From NCBI GenBank assembly GCA_946545505.1, contig CAMNNN010000046.1:1-9123 (forward strand): a stretch of 9,123 nt of DNA. Reading direction: 5' to 3'. The position numbers and the translations under genes are program-made. Origin of the DNA: an uncultured Clostridia bacterium. GTDB lineage: Bacteria; Bacillota; Clostridia; Saccharofermentanales; Saccharofermentanaceae. Below, piece after piece: positions 1 through 6,264 of this stretch (the stretch's first letter is position 1; every line of letters begins with the position of its first letter). Below the pieces are notes generated by a model. That model was not told where the DNA came from. It saw nothing but the letters and a program-made list of their open reading frames with translations, and did no database searches.

Positions 1-465
1 GCCTGTAGTAAGAGCAGACTTGATAGCCAGAGCGATTACCTCCGCATCCGCATCAGCACCGTCAGCACCCATAAGCTCGACGCCTGCCTGTGTAAACTCA
101 TTCTGCTTGCCGCCGCCTGAATCAGCGAAGCGGAACATATTCTCTATATAGCAAAATCTTAACGGCAGTGAAGCGGGATCAAAGTCCTTGATGCCTGCCG
201 CATATCTTGCAGCAGGAATGGTGCCGTCATAGCGGAGAGCCAGAAGTCTTCCCTTCTGATCCGTCATCTTATAAAGATTCTGCTCCGGAACGAATCCCGG
301 GCGGCTGTATATGTCAAGATACTCGATGCCGGGAGTCTCGATCTGCCTGTAACCATGCAGTCTGTAGAGCTCCTCGAGTTCCTTCTCAGTCTTTTTCTTA
401 AAGGCACAGATACCGGGCAGTGTGTCCGTGAATCCGTCTGCTGTGTAGAACTTAGCGTCAATCAT
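1..465 (-). CDS. hisZ: ATP phosphoribosyltransferase regulatory subunit HisZ, N-terminal 155 codons (cut by window edge)
   Basis: HisZ is a catalytically inactive class II histidyl-tRNA synthetase paralogue that forms the hetero-octamer with short-form HisG, catalysing and sensing the first step of histidine synthesis. The frame is open from an ATG at 465 to base 1. The visible N-terminal part of the synthetase-like domain shows an early LPG segment, then ETPGIEYLDIYSR (motif 1 region), LALRYDGTIPAAR, FCYIENMFRF, and NEFTQAGVELMG followed by DADAEVIALA. Genuine HisRS normally carries RPEGT where this protein has RYDGT, and a fuller arginine-rich motif 2, which favours HisZ over HisS. The C-terminal half lies outside the window, so HisS cannot be fully excluded. 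An AAAGGA ribosome binding site ends 9 nt before the ATG. The gene has its own promoter and operator-like repeats (487-549), and probably heads a his operon running off the left edge. Confidence 0.85.
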   Translation of the reverse strand, partial: MIDAKFYTADGFTDTLPGICAFKKKTEKELEELYRLHGYRQIETPGIEYLDIYSRPGFVPEQNLYKMTDQKGRLLALRYDGTIPAARYAAGIKDFDPASLPLRFCYIENMFRFADSGGGKQNEFTQAGVELMGADGADADAEVIALAIKSALTTG

Positions 466-486
466 AAGTCTTTTTCCTTTCTATTC

Positions 487-512
487 ACTTTAGCACACTA
501 AAGCACTAAAGT
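487..512. promoter_or_regulatory. operator-like repeat cluster at the hisZ transcription start
   Basis: Three copies of a CTAAAG half-site sit within 26 bp. On the plus strand they are ACTTTAG at 487-493 (inverted), CTAAAG at 498-503 and CTAAAGT at 506-512. The first two form a perfect 6-bp inverted repeat with a 4-bp spacer. The second and third lie in a tandem 8-bp direct repeat CACTAAAG (496-511). The cluster starts about where transcription should begin and lies between the -10 box and the ribosome binding site, a classic repressor position. The leader is only about 50 nt, too short for a T-box. A TrpR-family histidine repressor (YerC/HisR type) is a candidate, but that is inference; the sequence shows only the repeats. 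Confidence 0.55.
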
Positions 513-520
513 ACCCGAGC

Positions 521-549
521 ATTATACAAACGCAAATCCTGTTTGTCAA
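521..549 (-). promoter_or_regulatory. consensus sigma-A promoter for hisZ
   Basis: On the minus strand a perfect -35 box TTGACA (549-544) is separated by 17 bp from a perfect -10 box TATAAT (526-521). Transcription should start near 514, giving a leader of about 50 nt before the hisZ ATG at 465. The -35 box begins only 3 bp after the stop codon of the upstream J-domain gene, with no terminator hairpin between them. Read-through from the upstream operon may therefore add to this promoter. A fully consensus promoter would usually need repression, which fits the repeats at 487-512. Confidence 0.85.
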
Positions 550-552
550 ACA

Positions 553-1995
553 TCAGAAGAACCACCTTAATGTACCGTCGTTCTGAGCGAAGTTATGTAA
601 GTGGCACATTAAGACAAACAGAAGAATCATTAATACTGCAAACAGGCTTATGGCAATCAACTTCGCATTCTTGTCAAACTGCCTGCCGTAATCGAACTTC
701 AATTCTTCAAGCTGAGGTATAAAATAGAGATAATAGTTATCCTTGGCATTCTTTACTTGCCTTATGAATACGAGTTCGTCCTCCGACATCTCTTTCTTAA
801 TTACCCGGATAACATCCTTAGTGCACTTGTTCCTGATACATAACGTGGTCAGCAAATGGTGGAACGAAGGGTCGTTTATCACCGGCTTGACCAGATTGCT
901 CTTGAAGAACAATTTCCACAGCAGTCTGTTCTTCTTCATATCCTTACATTCAGGAGACGTCATAATGAAATCAAATATGGCGGAGACATCCTGCGAGACA
1001 TATTTGTAGAAAGGGCGGACCGCCGGCATCAGAACTCCGTAGATATTAAGAGACACCTTACTTAAGAAATCCGTCAGAGCCTTAAACTCATCAGGTTTTT
1101 CTTTCTTCATCATATTCTCAAGCTGTGGATACTTACCGCTTTTATAACGGAATGGTACACGGGATATAAAATCAATGGTGTACGGATCCGTATCCTGGTT
1201 TCTCTTCACAATATTATAAATTCTCGGATGGAACGGGCTGCCTTCGGAGATAGCAAACGCATGCTTACCTGTCAGTTTCCTCAGATTGATCATCTGTTCT
1301 AATTCTGTATAGAACCCGAGATCTGTGCGAAGTGACATGACCAGAGGCGACAGGAAGTAGAACTGCCACAGGACCTTCTCATCCGACATTCCGTTGTCGA
1401 TAAACAGTTCGGCGATCCTCAAGGCCTCGGAAGCCCCCTTACTCTCATCCCCGGGAGTAACGCTGTTGCTCATCGCCTTCACGATATTATTGTCATCAAG
1501 GAACTTCTTTATCTGCCTCGTCTTAGGAGAATCCGGCACCGCGAACCCTATCGCGAAGGTGATCATGCCCGCGCGCTCAACCGCCTCTTCATAGGTAAAG
1601 GCCTTTACCACAGACGAGTCGATAGAATCGAAGTCAAAAAGCTTATCTTCAACATGCTCCGGTTCTTCTTCCTTCTTCGGCTCGAATGAGGGATCTTTAT
1701 CGGGCGTCGTCTTAGGAGGTTCCGGGAAGAGCGGCTTACCGTCCTTATCGAAGAACTTAACGCCGAATGAACCGTCGGGTCTTACATCTGTTATCTGGAT
1801 CTGCTCGTCCGATACGTCGAGCCGCTCGAAGTTAGCCGCGAATTTCATGGCGGCCTTATAAGCGCCGTTTATCTTTCTGAACTTCTCTTCATCGTCCTCG
1901 GGATTATGTATCTTAACGAGTGCCGAATATGCCTTGCGGATCTTCTTTGTGTCCGTGGTAGGCTTAATGCCGAGTGTATCCCAGAAGGTCTCCAT
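553..1995 (-). CDS. membrane-anchored J-domain-like co-chaperone (DjlB/DjlC-like), 480 aa
   Basis: Probable co-chaperone of the adjacent Hsp70. Residues 2-56 look like a J domain: WDTLGI at the start, a KKIRKAYSAL helix, then an EKFRKINGAYKAAM helix. The usual HPD triad of the loop is H30-N31-P32-E33. Residues 60-125 are a charged, proline-rich linker. Residues 130-440 form a large helical region I do not recognise. Residues 445-464 are a strongly hydrophobic membrane segment followed by 16 residues, so the protein is probably tail-anchored with the J domain in the cytoplasm. E. coli DjlB and DjlC, partners of HscC, have the same order and a similar length from memory. The ATG at 1995 is chosen because it starts one base after the hscC stop, has GGAG 7-8 nt upstream and begins the J domain. 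An upstream start at 2154 would overlap hscC by about 160 bp. It is the last gene of the operon; the 3' end abuts the hisZ promoter. Confidence 0.75.
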   Translation of the reverse strand: METFWDTLGIKPTTDTKKIRKAYSALVKIHNPEDDEEKFRKINGAYKAAMKFAANFERLDVSDEQIQITDVRPDGSFGVKFFDKDGKPLFPEPPKTTPDKDPSFEPKKEEEPEHVEDKLFDFDSIDSSVVKAFTYEEAVERAGMITFAIGFAVPDSPKTRQIKKFLDDNNIVKAMSNSVTPGDESKGASEALRIAELFIDNGMSDEKVLWQFYFLSPLVMSLRTDLGFYTELEQMINLRKLTGKHAFAISEGSPFHPRIYNIVKRNQDTDPYTIDFISRVPFRYKSGKYPQLENMMKKEKPDEFKALTDFLSKVSLNIYGVLMPAVRPFYKYVSQDVSAIFDFIMTSPECKDMKKNRLLWKLFFKSNLVKPVINDPSFHHLLTTLCIRNKCTKDVIRVIKKEMSEDELVFIRQVKNAKDNYYLYFIPQLEELKFDYGRQFDKNAKLIAISLFAVLMILLFVLMCHLHNFAQNDGTLRWFF

Positions 1996-1996
1996 C

Positions 1997-3670
1997 TTAA
2001 TACTCCAGCGAGTCCAGAAGATCCGACAACGCCTTATAAGACTGCTGCACCTTGATGGGATCTCTTCTGTCGAGGCTTCCCCTGAACACCATAAGAAGCC
2101 TCTGCAATGCGAGGCGCTGATCTTCGAAAGACTCCTCATAAACTCTTTCGGCACGGGCTATGAGTGCCCTGTAACGCTCATCCTCGGGAGAGACCAGCAT
2201 GGCTGCCTCTATCTTCTCACGCATGGCCTCGACTTCCTCTTCCGTGAGCACGCTGCTGTTGCTTCTGAAAGCTTTTGTTTTCGCGAGGCCGTCTGCGGTG
2301 TAAACGTCCACGATGAGGATACCGTTGATGTCGTAAGTCATCTTAACGTCGCATATCTTCGCGCCGAATCTCGTGGGAGGACATGTGAGGTTAAGCTCGC
2401 CCAGGAACAGATTCTTCTCGGGGTGTATGTTCTCGCCCTGATAGACGCGCAGAGTGATCTTCTTCTGATTATCGCAGCTCGCGGAATACGGTCTCGTAAT
2501 GGAAGACGGCAGTGTGCTGTTCCTCGGGATAATGGAACTCATCATCGAGGAGCCGTCGTTAAGTATATCGTTGTTGACCGCTATGCCGAGTGTGAAAGGA
2601 CAGATGTCAGTAAGCACGACGTCCTTAAGATCCTTATTCTTCATCGCGGCGAAGATAGCGGCTCCTTCGGCGATCGCGATGTCGGGGTCGATCGACGTAT
2701 CGGGAACTATCCCCGTTATCTGTCGTATAAATTCCCTTACCGTAGGCATCTTGCACGAGCCTCCGACGAGAATGATCCTGTCTATATTCTCGAGCTTCTT
2801 ACGGCTGTCGTGAATGGCCTTACGCACAGGCTCCCTTATGCCTTCGAAGATAGTCTTGCTCATGGAGATGAGTTCCTGATTCGTAAGGGTAAGCATGAGC
2901 TTTCCGGATTCGAACGGCACCTCCATCATTACCATAGGCATATCAGACAGCGCGATCTTCGCCCGTTCTGAAGCCCTGTAGACGACTGCGCGCTCCGCGG
3001 GGCTTAATGCGTCGTAATCAAGTCCGTTCTTTCCGCAGAAATCCTTAGCGATGGCTTCATTAAAGTCCTTGCCTCCGAGCCTGTTGTTACCTGCGACTGA
3101 GAGTATCTCGATAATGTTATCGAATACATCTACGACAGAGACATCGAGTGTTCCGCCTCCGAAGTCGATGACCATATAAGTACCGTCCTCGTAACCGTTC
3201 TTCTCGAGATAAGCCAAAGCTGCCGCGGAAGGCTCGTTGATAAGTCTGTCCACCTTAAGACCTGATAAGTCGGCGGCGATCCTGGTCGCTCTTCTGCTGT
3301 TGTCGTCGAAATATGCGGGAACACTTATGATTGCTTCCTCCACAGGCTCACCTAAGAAAGTCTCGCTGTCGGCTTTAAGCTTCTTCAGTATGAGAGAGGA
3401 CAACTCTTCCGGCGTGTACTTAACACCTTTAAGTTCCACCTCATAACGCTGTCCCATGTTGCGCTTGAATTCAGACGCGGACACCTCGGGGTGTGAGATG
3501 AGTCTGTCTTTCGCGGCCTCTCCCACAAGAACCTTGCCGTCATCGTCGATGCTTACGGCGGAAGGCGTGATGTAAGAATCAAGCGAGTTAATAACCTTAA
3601 CTGCCGTACCGTCTTTATAAACCACCGCCAGACTGTTGGTGGTTCCCAGATCGATGCCTATCTTTGCCAT
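1997..3670 (-). CDS. hscC: Hsp70 family chaperone of HscC type, 557 aa
   Basis: ATP-dependent Hsp70 chaperone. The nucleotide-binding domain has phosphate 1 motif IDLGTTNS (6-13), FKRNMG (68-73), the ISVPAYF segment (115-121), INEPSAAALAY (144-154), phosphate 2 motif DFGGGTLDVSVV (169-180), LGGKDF (198-203) and adenosine motif LVGGSCKMP (301-309). The linker and start of the substrate domain read VVLTDICPFTLGI (351-363), and the substrate domain contains VYQGEN (409-414) and TYDINGILIVDV (445-456). These segments and the 557-residue length match what I remember of E. coli HscC (556 aa). They differ from DnaK, which is about 610-640 aa with a longer C-terminal lid. Known HscC works with DjlB/DjlC rather than DnaJ, and lacks a well-defined client. 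AAGGAG overlaps the rlmH stop and ends 4 nt before the ATG. The J-domain gene follows after one base, so the two products are almost certainly made together. Confidence 0.88.
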   Translation of the reverse strand: MAKIGIDLGTTNSLAVVYKDGTAVKVINSLDSYITPSAVSIDDDGKVLVGEAAKDRLISHPEVSASEFKRNMGQRYEVELKGVKYTPEELSSLILKKLKADSETFLGEPVEEAIISVPAYFDDNSRRATRIAADLSGLKVDRLINEPSAAALAYLEKNGYEDGTYMVIDFGGGTLDVSVVDVFDNIIEILSVAGNNRLGGKDFNEAIAKDFCGKNGLDYDALSPAERAVVYRASERAKIALSDMPMVMMEVPFESGKLMLTLTNQELISMSKTIFEGIREPVRKAIHDSRKKLENIDRIILVGGSCKMPTVREFIRQITGIVPDTSIDPDIAIAEGAAIFAAMKNKDLKDVVLTDICPFTLGIAVNNDILNDGSSMMSSIIPRNSTLPSSITRPYSASCDNQKKITLRVYQGENIHPEKNLFLGELNLTCPPTRFGAKICDVKMTYDINGILIVDVYTADGLAKTKAFRSNSSVLTEEEVEAMREKIEAAMLVSPEDERYRALIARAERVYEESFEDQRLALQRLLMVFRGSLDRRDPIKVQQSYKALSDLLDSLEY

Positions 3671-3674
3671 AAAG

Positions 3675-3680
3675 CTCCTT
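3675..3680 (-). promoter_or_regulatory. strong ribosome binding site of hscC embedded at the rlmH stop codon
   Basis: The minus strand reads TAAGGAGCTTTATG, where the TAA is the rlmH stop and AAGGAG is a near-perfect anti-16S match. The gap to the ATG is only 4 nt, slightly short. The arrangement lets ribosomes ending rlmH re-initiate on hscC, and fixes the start at 3670. Confidence 0.75.
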
Positions 3681-4143
3681 ACTTATGATAATTCTCGCCG
3701 GAATTGATCTTAAATCCGCGGTATATCTGCTCCAATATTATAAGTCTTGTCATGGTATGCGTCATTGTGTGCTTTCCGAGGCACAGTCTTAAGTTGGCGC
3801 GCGAAGTAACTTCAGGTGCGATGCCGTTGCTTCCGCCTATTACCACGGTTAGCTTGCCGCCGCCCCGCTCGAGTGATGAGATAAGCGCCTCGCTTACCTG
3901 CTCCGAAGTCATTTCCCTGCCGTGAAGGTCGATGGCCCATACCTGCTCTCCCGGCTTGATCCTGCTTAAGATCCTCTCGCCTTCCTGCGCGAGCGCGCGT
4001 TCCATGGGAATATAATCCGGGCTTGCCTCGACCTCAATGATCTCTGTTTTGCAATACTTGCCGAGGCGCTTTATGTATTCCTCCACGCCTTCCTGAAGCC
4101 ACTTCTCGCGTATCTTCCCGGGACAGATCAATGTAAGCTTCAT
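3679..4143 (-). CDS. rlmH: 23S rRNA (pseudouridine1915-N3)-methyltransferase RlmH, 154 aa
   Basis: RlmH is a SPOUT (trefoil-knot) methyltransferase that uses S-adenosylmethionine to methylate N3 of pseudouridine 1915 in helix 69 of 23S rRNA, acting on the 70S ribosome as a homodimer. The protein starts MKLTLICPGK, has IDLHGREMTSEQ (71-82), the SAM-binding loop VIGGSNGI (101-108), and the C-terminal knot segment RLIILEQIYRGFKI (133-146) ending in GENYHK, which is diagnostic of the family. The 154-residue length is typical (about 155-159). The ATG at 4143 is preferred over an upstream in-frame ATG at 4239: it begins the conserved N-terminus, starts one base after the walJ stop, and gives the family's usual length. 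The ribosome binding site is weak (GAAGG about 13 nt upstream), so translation is probably coupled to walJ. The walJ-rlmH neighbourhood resembles the B. subtilis yyc region. Confidence 0.95.
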   Translation of the reverse strand: MKLTLICPGKIREKWLQEGVEEYIKRLGKYCKTEIIEVEASPDYIPMERALAQEGERILSRIKPGEQVWAIDLHGREMTSEQVSEALISSLERGGGKLTVVIGGSNGIAPEVTSRANLRLCLGKHTMTHTMTRLIILEQIYRGFKINSGENYHK

Positions 4144-4144
4144 A

Positions 4145-4939
4145 TCAGAAAGAGAAACCTTCGGTAGGCTCGTAACGGTTCGCGACGCGCACCTCGTAGT
4201 CAACGCCGTTAATAAGCTTCTGTGATGCAAGATACTCACATACAGTGGCCTCGGCCTTAGACGGAGTGTTGTTGTTCTCGGACAGGTGTCCTAAGAAGAA
4301 CTTTCTGGTTCCGTTGTCGATGAAGAACTTCACAGCCTGTGCGCATTCATCATTGCTCATGTGTCCGCCCTCGCCCGCGATCCTCGCCTTCAAGTCTTCG
4401 GGATAGTCACCGTACACGAGCATTCTTATATCGTAATTGGACTCTATGAGCATCGCGTCGACGCCTTTCGCGAAATCCATAATGTCATCGGTCATATAAC
4501 CTAAGTCCGTCGCCACCACGCACGAGCTGCTTCCGTCGCTGATCTTATAGCAGCACGAACCTCTGGCATCGTGAGGTGTGCTTACGGCTTCGATAACAAC
4601 ACCGGGAACGACCTCATAGGATTTGCCCGGATCGATCATGATGTCGGGAGTCTCATCGTGAGGCTTCGTAAATCTTCTGCTCATTCCGAAGAAAGTATCA
4701 TTCGTCGCATAGAGTCTGGAAGGATATTTTCTTATAAAAACATCGAGTCCGCTTACGTGATCGACGTGACTGTGCGTGATAAGGACAGCGTCGATGGAAG
4801 CAGGGTCCGTGCCTACCTGAGAAAGGGCTTCCTTTATCGCCTTACAATTCTTTCCTGCATCAATGAGAATGTTAGCTCCATGGGCACGTACCAGCGTACA
4901 GTTGCCGCTGCTTCCGGAGAATAATGGTACGAGATCCAT
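4145..4939 (-). CDS. walJ: metallo-beta-lactamase fold hydrolase WalJ/YycJ, 264 aa
   Basis: Cytoplasmic MBL-fold protein of the YycJ/WalJ family, encoded in wal operons of many Bacillota. Residues 8-14 are the family signature SGSSGNC. The metal site shows THSHVDH (55-61: H56, H58, D60, H61), H123 in STPHDARG, D145 in ATDLGY, H193 in GGHMSND and H218 in LGHLSENNNTP, so all expected ligands are present. Family members have been linked to coordination of cell division with DNA replication, and 5'-exonuclease activity has been reported for relatives; the substrate here cannot be read from the sequence. The length is normal. AGAGG sits in the end of murA shortly before the ATG, and the start is one base after the murA stop (TGA-T-ATG). 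The same TGA-T-ATG arrangement joins it to rlmH downstream. Confidence 0.92.
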   Translation of the reverse strand: MDLVPLFSGSSGNCTLVRAHGANILIDAGKNCKAIKEALSQVGTDPASIDAVLITHSHVDHVSGLDVFIRKYPSRLYATNDTFFGMSRRFTKPHDETPDIMIDPGKSYEVVPGVVIEAVSTPHDARGSCCYKISDGSSSCVVATDLGYMTDDIMDFAKGVDAMLIESNYDIRMLVYGDYPEDLKARIAGEGGHMSNDECAQAVKFFIDNGTRKFFLGHLSENNNTPSKAEATVCEYLASQKLINGVDYEVRVANRYEPTEGFSF

Positions 4940-4940
4940 A

Positions 4941-6263
4941 TCAGGCCTCTTTGTCCACGAAATAACCGGTACTCTCAGTAACTTCGATATCCGCTCCGAG
5001 GGACTTTAACTTATCGACGATCTTCTCATAGCCTCTGTCTATTCTTCTGGCCTCATCAATATAAGATGTGCCGTCAGCCGCCAGAGCTGCGCAGACCAAA
5101 GCCGCACCCGCACGAAGATCCGTTGCCCTGACCTGAGCCGCATTAAACTTGTCGATTCCGTTTATCAGTGCGAAATGCCCGAATATGCTGATATTGGCTC
5201 CCATCCGGGAAAGCTCCGGAACATACTGGTACCTGTTCTCCCAGACATCCTCATCCATCTTACTCTGCCCCTGCGACAGGCACAGAAGGACTACGGTCTG
5301 AGGCTGAAGATCCGTCGGGAATCCGGGATAAGGCGCCGTCTTAACATTGGTGCCCCAGATTTCCTCTTCAGGATCCTTATAAACTCTTAAGAAGTCATCT
5401 CCCTCCTCAATGATGTAACCCATCTCACGCATCTTGGATGAGAGAGGGTCCATATGGGTGGGGATAATATTATGTATGGTTACATCACCGCCGGTTACGG
5501 CAGCTGCGATCATATATGTTCCCGTCTCTATCTGGTCGGGAATAATGGAATATGTGAAGTTGCCGGGAAGTGAAGGTACGCCGACGATATTGATAGTATC
5601 GGTACCTGCGCCCTTGATCCTTGCGCCCATGGCGTTAAGGAAGTTAGCTACGTCAACGATATGGGGTTCCTTGGCTGCATTTACGATAGTCGTCTTGCCC
5701 TGAGCCTTGGCAGCTGCGAGCATTACATTTATGGTAGCCCCCACGCTTACTATATCAAGGAAGATCTTGGCTCCTCTTAAGGGGTCAGCATGTAAAGAGA
5801 TGATGCCTCCGTTAAGGTTTCTGTAATCCGCACCTCTGGCCCCCATCTGTCTGAACGCCTTAAGGTGAAGGTCGATAGGCCTCTGGCCGAAATCGCAGCC
5901 TCCCGGCATACGAAGCGAAGCCTTGCCGCATCTTCCGAGGAGAGCTCCCAGAAGATAATATGATGCTCTGATCTTGGATACGCCTGCGCCTGTAGCCTCA
6001 TAGGTATTGATGCCTCTGGGGTCGATCTGCAAAGTAACGGAGCCGTCAGGGCTGAGACTGGTCTCGATCTTCGCTCCGATTGACTCGCAGATCTTGACCA
6101 TTACGTGTACGTCAGAGATGTCGGGGACATTCTCCAGTGTGCATGTACCGTCGATCATCATGGAAGCGGCAAGTATGCCCAAAACGGCATTCTTGCTTCC
6201 GCTGACGTTAACATGACCCTTAAGGGGTTTTCCCCCTGTTATCTTAAAAGAATATGAATCCAA
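4941..6263 (-). CDS. murA: UDP-N-acetylglucosamine 1-carboxyvinyltransferase MurA, 440 aa, TTG start
   Basis: MurA transfers enolpyruvate from phosphoenolpyruvate to UDP-GlcNAc in the cytoplasm, the first committed step of peptidoglycan synthesis and the target of fosfomycin. Seen here: SGSKNA with K24 and N25 (the E. coli K22/N23 pair), KIRASYYLLG (97-106), and the active-site loop MPGGCDFGQRP with Cys123, equivalent to E. coli Cys115. That cysteine predicts the fosfomycin-sensitive form. Further conserved segments are FPTDLQPQ with D318, WENRYQYVPE (341-350), TDLRAGAALV (381-390, with R384) and the terminal RIDRGYE (407-413). The length is slightly above the usual 417-430. The start codon is TTG at 6263, one base after the kinase stop, with GGAAGGA 7 nt upstream; the next in-frame ATG is around codon 35, inside the conserved fold. 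Some Bacillota carry two MurA paralogues; I cannot say whether a second exists here. Confidence 0.95.
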   Translation of the reverse strand: MDSYSFKITGGKPLKGHVNVSGSKNAVLGILAASMMIDGTCTLENVPDISDVHVMVKICESIGAKIETSLSPDGSVTLQIDPRGINTYEATGAGVSKIRASYYLLGALLGRCGKASLRMPGGCDFGQRPIDLHLKAFRQMGARGADYRNLNGGIISLHADPLRGAKIFLDIVSVGATINVMLAAAKAQGKTTIVNAAKEPHIVDVANFLNAMGARIKGAGTDTINIVGVPSLPGNFTYSIIPDQIETGTYMIAAAVTGGDVTIHNIIPTHMDPLSSKMREMGYIIEEGDDFLRVYKDPEEEIWGTNVKTAPYPGFPTDLQPQTVVLLCLSQGQSKMDEDVWENRYQYVPELSRMGANISIFGHFALINGIDKFNAAQVRATDLRAGAALVCAALAADGTSYIDEARRIDRGYEKIVDKLKSLGADIEVTESTGYFVDKEA

Positions 6264-6264
6264 A

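Noticed and set aside
466..520. T-box riboswitch or attenuator before hisZ
   Set aside because: The leader is only about 50 nt, with no T-box sequence, specifier stem or terminator hairpin visible.
1996..2154. Longer N-terminus for the J protein starting at 2154
   Set aside because: It would overlap hscC by about 160 bp, the added residues are Ser/Arg/Cys-rich and unlike a J protein, and the ATG at 1995 has a good ribosome binding site and starts the J domain.
1934..2971. Long plus-strand open frame of 345 codons
   Set aside because: It lies antisense to hscC and the J gene, whose protein families are clear. The translation shows no recognisable motifs and is compositionally odd (rich in Arg, His and Leu). 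It is a shadow of codon bias.
4144..4239. Longer RlmH starting at 4239
   Set aside because: The added 32 residues are antithetical to the family N-terminus and overlap walJ; the start at 4143 gives the typical 154 residues beginning MKLTLICPG.
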